Shown: positions 6,022 to 8,078 of the stretch, one piece after another
How positions within the stretch are numbered: the stretch's first letter is position 1
How the letters are laid out: every line of letters begins with the position of its first letter
NCBI GenBank assembly: GCA_002316795.1
Contig: DCEE01000036.1
Coordinates: forward strand, 1-8,078
Source: Synergistaceae bacterium UBA1037
GTDB taxonomy: Bacteria > Synergistota > Synergistia > Synergistales > Synergistaceae
Direction of reading: 5' to 3'
DNA length: 8,078 nt
Notes under the pieces: model-generated
Database searches by the model: none
What the model saw: only the letters and a program-made list of their open reading frames with translations
What the model was told of the DNA's origin: nothing
Position numbers and translations under genes: made by a program

Positions 6022-6450
6022 ATGATAGTAGAAGAAATGCTGAGCAAAGCAAAGCTGAGAGCTACACACCAGAGAAAGGTCGTACTCAGTCTTCTGATTG
6101 AAAAGGCTTCCCCCCTTTCTCACAGCGAAATATCATCTATGCTGACAGAGCCGCTTGACAAGGTCACGCTCTACAGGACATTGCAGACCATGAAGGCCTC
6201 AGGCATCGTGCACCAGGTCCAGGGGCTCGACGGAGTATGGCGCTTTTGCGCCCATGACCCTGAGTTGAAGGGATGCCCGGGGGACCATCCGCACTTCCTA
6301 TGCCTCCACTGCGGAAAAATGATCTGTCTTACAGGCCAGAGACTTCCCAGGGTGGAAGTGCCCGAGGGTATGACAGTTGAGGGGAAGCAGTTCGTAGTAT
6401 ATGGTTGCTGCAGTGAATGCAGGCCCGAAACGGAGGATAAGCAAAGATGA
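6022..6450 (+). CDS. Fur-family metal-responsive transcriptional regulator
   Basis: A 142-residue winged-helix repressor of the Fur/Zur/PerR superfamily. The N-terminal DNA-binding domain covers about 1-78, with the recognition-helix region DKVTLYRTLQTMKASGIV at 46-63. The C-terminal metal-binding and dimer domain contains HPHFLCLHCGKM (89-100) and CCSEC (129-133). Two CXXC pairs, Cys94/Cys97 and Cys130/Cys133, should form the structural Zn site; His89 and His91 are likely regulatory-metal ligands. There is no His-rich tail like that of E. coli Fur. ATG 6022 is chosen because AGGTGG (6011-6016) lies 5 bases upstream; the alternative GTG 6013 lies inside that site. The stop overlaps the next ATG by 4 bases (ATGA), so it is co-translated with a molybdopterin-binding protein. 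Metal or peroxide specificity cannot be read from the sequence, so I give no symbol. Confidence 0.9.
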   Translation: MIVEEMLSKAKLRATHQRKVVLSLLIEKASPLSHSEISSMLTEPLDKVTLYRTLQTMKASGIVHQVQGLDGVWRFCAHDPELKGCPGDHPHFLCLHCGKMICLTGQRLPRVEVPEGMTVEGKQFVVYGCCSECRPETEDKQR

Positions 6451-7493
6451 AGATAACAGCCATTCCGCTCGAGCAGGCGATAGGGAAACCACTTGCCCAT
6501 GACCTTACTCAGATAGATGCGGTGAACCACAAGAAATCAGCCCGCTTCAAAAAAGGACAGGTAATTACGGAAGAAGACATCCCCACATTGAAGGACATGG
6601 GGAGGGAGAACCTTTCCGTGATGGAAATGTCTCCCGGAGAGATCCATGAAGATGATGCGGCAATGCAGCTGGCAGAGGTCCTCTGCGGAGAGAACCTGAG
6701 GGTAACTCCTCCCGAGGAGGGGCGCTGCAATCTTGTGGCGACAAGCTCAGGCCTGCTTTGGTATCTTGCGGAGACGGTGAACAGGGTCAATCAGGATCCC
6801 GACTGGGTCCTCTCCGCCCTTGCCCCGCACCGCCCGGTACTGAAGGGCCAGACTGTAGCCGGCTTCCGCATAAGACCTCTGGTGATGGAGGACTACAGGG
6901 TCGAGCGCGCCGTTGCAGCTGTCAGGGGGAGCAGACCATTCGCGGTCCTGCCCTTCAGGGACCTGAAGGTGGCTGTTGTGACCACCGGCAAGGAGATAGT
7001 GGACAAGAGGATCGAAGACGCGTTCAGGCCAAAGCTTGACGAAAAGCTTGGCAGGCTGAGCGGGAGCGTTATCGGCCAGACCTTCTGCACAGATTCGCTT
7101 GAAGATATAGCAGGTGCGATCAATAAATTTCTTGAGCAGGGAGCCAAGGTCATCATCTGTACGGGAGGCATGAGCGTCGATGCTGACGACAGGACGCCCG
7201 GTGCGATACGTTCCGTCTGCCGCAAAATATCCTTCCAGGGATCTCCCGCACTTCCGGGGGCCATGCTCATGCTCGGATACGCAAAGTCTCCTGTGGACGG
7301 CGAAGAGGTCGCCGTCATAGGAGCTCCCGCCTGCGTTGCTTTTGACGAGAGGACCGCGCTGGACAAGCTCCTTCCGTTTGTATTCGCAGGCATAGAACCC
7401 GGTGATCTTGTACGGAGGTGGGGCGTGGGCGGTCTTTGCGAGCACTGTACTGTCTGTCATTACCCGTCCTGCTCATTTGCAGCGGGAAGCTGA
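6447..7493 (+). CDS. Molybdopterin-binding-domain protein with Cys-rich C-terminus
   Basis: A 348-residue protein. The first 60 residues resemble the start of MoeA-like proteins (IPLEQAIGKPLAHDLTQI). Residues about 100-170 hold a poorly recognised middle part. A MoCF/MoeA-type molybdopterin-binding domain spans about 173-315, with VAVVTTGKEI (175-184), the nucleotide/pterin loop CTGGMSVDADDRTPGA (238-253) and GSPALPGAMLML (265-276). The C-terminus carries Cys331, 334, 337 and 342 in a CX2CX2CX4C pattern that could bind a metal or Fe-S cluster. It starts inside the stop of the Fur-like gene and is followed 74 bases later by an XdhC-family gene. Relatives next to xdhC are thought to work in maturation of molybdenum hydroxylases rather than general cofactor synthesis. 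It is too short and differently arranged to be called MoeA. Confidence 0.85.
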   Translation: MKITAIPLEQAIGKPLAHDLTQIDAVNHKKSARFKKGQVITEEDIPTLKDMGRENLSVMEMSPGEIHEDDAAMQLAEVLCGENLRVTPPEEGRCNLVATSSGLLWYLAETVNRVNQDPDWVLSALAPHRPVLKGQTVAGFRIRPLVMEDYRVERAVAAVRGSRPFAVLPFRDLKVAVVTTGKEIVDKRIEDAFRPKLDEKLGRLSGSVIGQTFCTDSLEDIAGAINKFLEQGAKVIICTGGMSVDADDRTPGAIRSVCRKISFQGSPALPGAMLMLGYAKSPVDGEEVAVIGAPACVAFDERTALDKLLPFVFAGIEPGDLVRRWGVGGLCEHCTVCHYPSCSFAAGS

Positions 7494-7567
7494 TGTATAT
7501 GGCGTCTGAAACGGGAATGCCTTTCTTAGATTTTTAACGGGATTTTTAAAGTAAAGGAGCCTAAAAT

Positions 7568-8078
7568 ATGAACAGGGAACTTTTGGCCCTCATAAACAGT
7601 GAGATCGAAGACGGTGAGTCCGGGGTCCTCTGTACGGTCACCGAGGAATCAGGATCAACGCCCAGGAGCAAAGGGGCCTCGATGTGGGTGCGCAGGGACG
7701 GAAGCATCAGCGGTACCATAGGCGGGGGACTCATCGAATTTGAAACGATAAAAAAAGCTGGGGAGCTTCTTGCTTCAGGCGAGACTGTCCTGGTCTGGAG
7801 AAAGGATCTGACTGAGAAGGACGGGATGCTCTGCGGAGGCTCAGCAACCATCTATATGGAAGTGGTCGGAAGGGAGGATGAGCTTCTCATCCTTGGAGCC
7901 GGACACGTAGGTAAGGCTGTTGCGCAGGCGGGAGCATTCGTCGGCTTCAGGGTAACGGTATGGGACGAGAGGGAGGAGTACGCGAACAGGGAGAACATCT
8001 CCTGCGCACGTACTGTTGCCTGCCCCATAGAGGAGATATTTGAAAAGGGGATAACACTCCACGAGAGAAGTTATGTGG
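7568..8078 (+). CDS. XdhC/CoxI-family molybdenum hydroxylase maturation protein (3' end cut)
   Basis: The first 170 residues are visible; family members are typically about 250-350. XdhC-type proteins bind the molybdenum cofactor and assist its sulfuration and insertion into xanthine dehydrogenase-like enzymes. The N-terminal XdhC/CoxI domain shows GSTPRSKGASMWV (29-41), GTIGGGLIEFE (49-59) and MLCGGSATIYME (87-98), including the conserved Cys89. From about residue 105 a Rossmann-like domain begins with LLILGAGHVGKAVAQAG (106-122) and continues VTVWDERE (129-136), as in the C-terminal XdhC domain. Start ATG 7568 has AAAGGAG 8 bases upstream. No terminator is visible in the 74-base gap after the previous gene, so it is likely in the same operon. 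Confidence 0.92.
   Translation, partial: MNRELLALINSEIEDGESGVLCTVTEESGSTPRSKGASMWVRRDGSISGTIGGGLIEFETIKKAGELLASGETVLVWRKDLTEKDGMLCGGSATIYMEVVGREDELLILGAGHVGKAVAQAGAFVGFRVTVWDEREEYANRENISCARTVACPIEEIFEKGITLHERSYV

Noticed and set aside
6747..7460. 237-codon frame on the minus strand opposite the molybdopterin-binding gene
   Set aside because: It lies wholly antisense to a gene with clear domain motifs; its translation is Arg/Pro/His-rich without recognisable motifs and without a good start.
7494..7567. Possible terminator or promoter between the molybdopterin-binding gene and the XdhC-family gene
   Set aside because: No convincing stem with a U tract and no good -35/-10 pair; only the Shine-Dalgarno AAAGGAG is clear.
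1..8078. CRISPR arrays, insertion sequences, tRNA or rRNA genes, prophage or defence genes
   Set aside because: No direct-repeat arrays, transposase motifs, terminal inverted repeats or tRNA-like cloverleaf sequences were seen; the window is metabolic and regulatory.

Overview
The window shows two divergent gene blocks of a bacterial chromosome, separated by about 300 bases of AT-rich regulatory DNA. Coding DNA is moderately GC-rich, spacing is tight and every complete gene has a Shine-Dalgarno site. The protein types (a short archaeal/clostridial-style LeuC/LeuD pair, a class I IlvC, a Fur-family regulator next to XdhC-type molybdenum cofactor genes) suggest an anaerobic bacterium. Synergistota or a Firmicutes-like anaerobe is my best guess, from protein flavour only, and is not proven.

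Left block (minus strand, reading from about 5700 down to 1): a branched-chain amino acid operon in the order leader peptide - ilvN - ilvC - leuA - leuC - leuD - leuB, with leuB running off the left edge. IlvN is the regulatory subunit of acetolactate synthase and IlvC is ketol-acid reductoisomerase, the second step of valine/isoleucine synthesis. LeuA, LeuCD and LeuB are the leucine branch from 2-ketoisovalerate. The catalytic subunit ilvB and the dehydratase ilvD are not in the window.

The most striking element lies between 5490 and 5730. A near-consensus promoter (TTGACA, 17-base spacer, TATTAT) starts a leader of about 240 nt. The leader encodes a previously unlisted 31-residue peptide with nine consecutive branched-chain codons (LVLVLVLLI), followed by a perfect 9-bp GC-rich terminator with eight U residues just before ilvN. 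A GGGTCCC segment just after the control codons can pair with the 5' arm of the terminator. This is a complete ribosome-mediated attenuation device of the type known from enterobacterial ilv operons.

Right block (plus strand, 6022 to the right edge): a Fur-family metalloregulator, overlapped by 4 bases with a molybdopterin-binding-domain protein that ends in a Cys-rich tail, then an XdhC/CoxI-family protein cut off by the right edge. The grouping suggests maturation of molybdenum hydroxylases under control of a metal- or redox-responsive repressor. Upstream of it lie a plausible promoter, an imperfect operator-like palindrome at the likely start site, and a weak terminator-like hairpin in the 5' leader.
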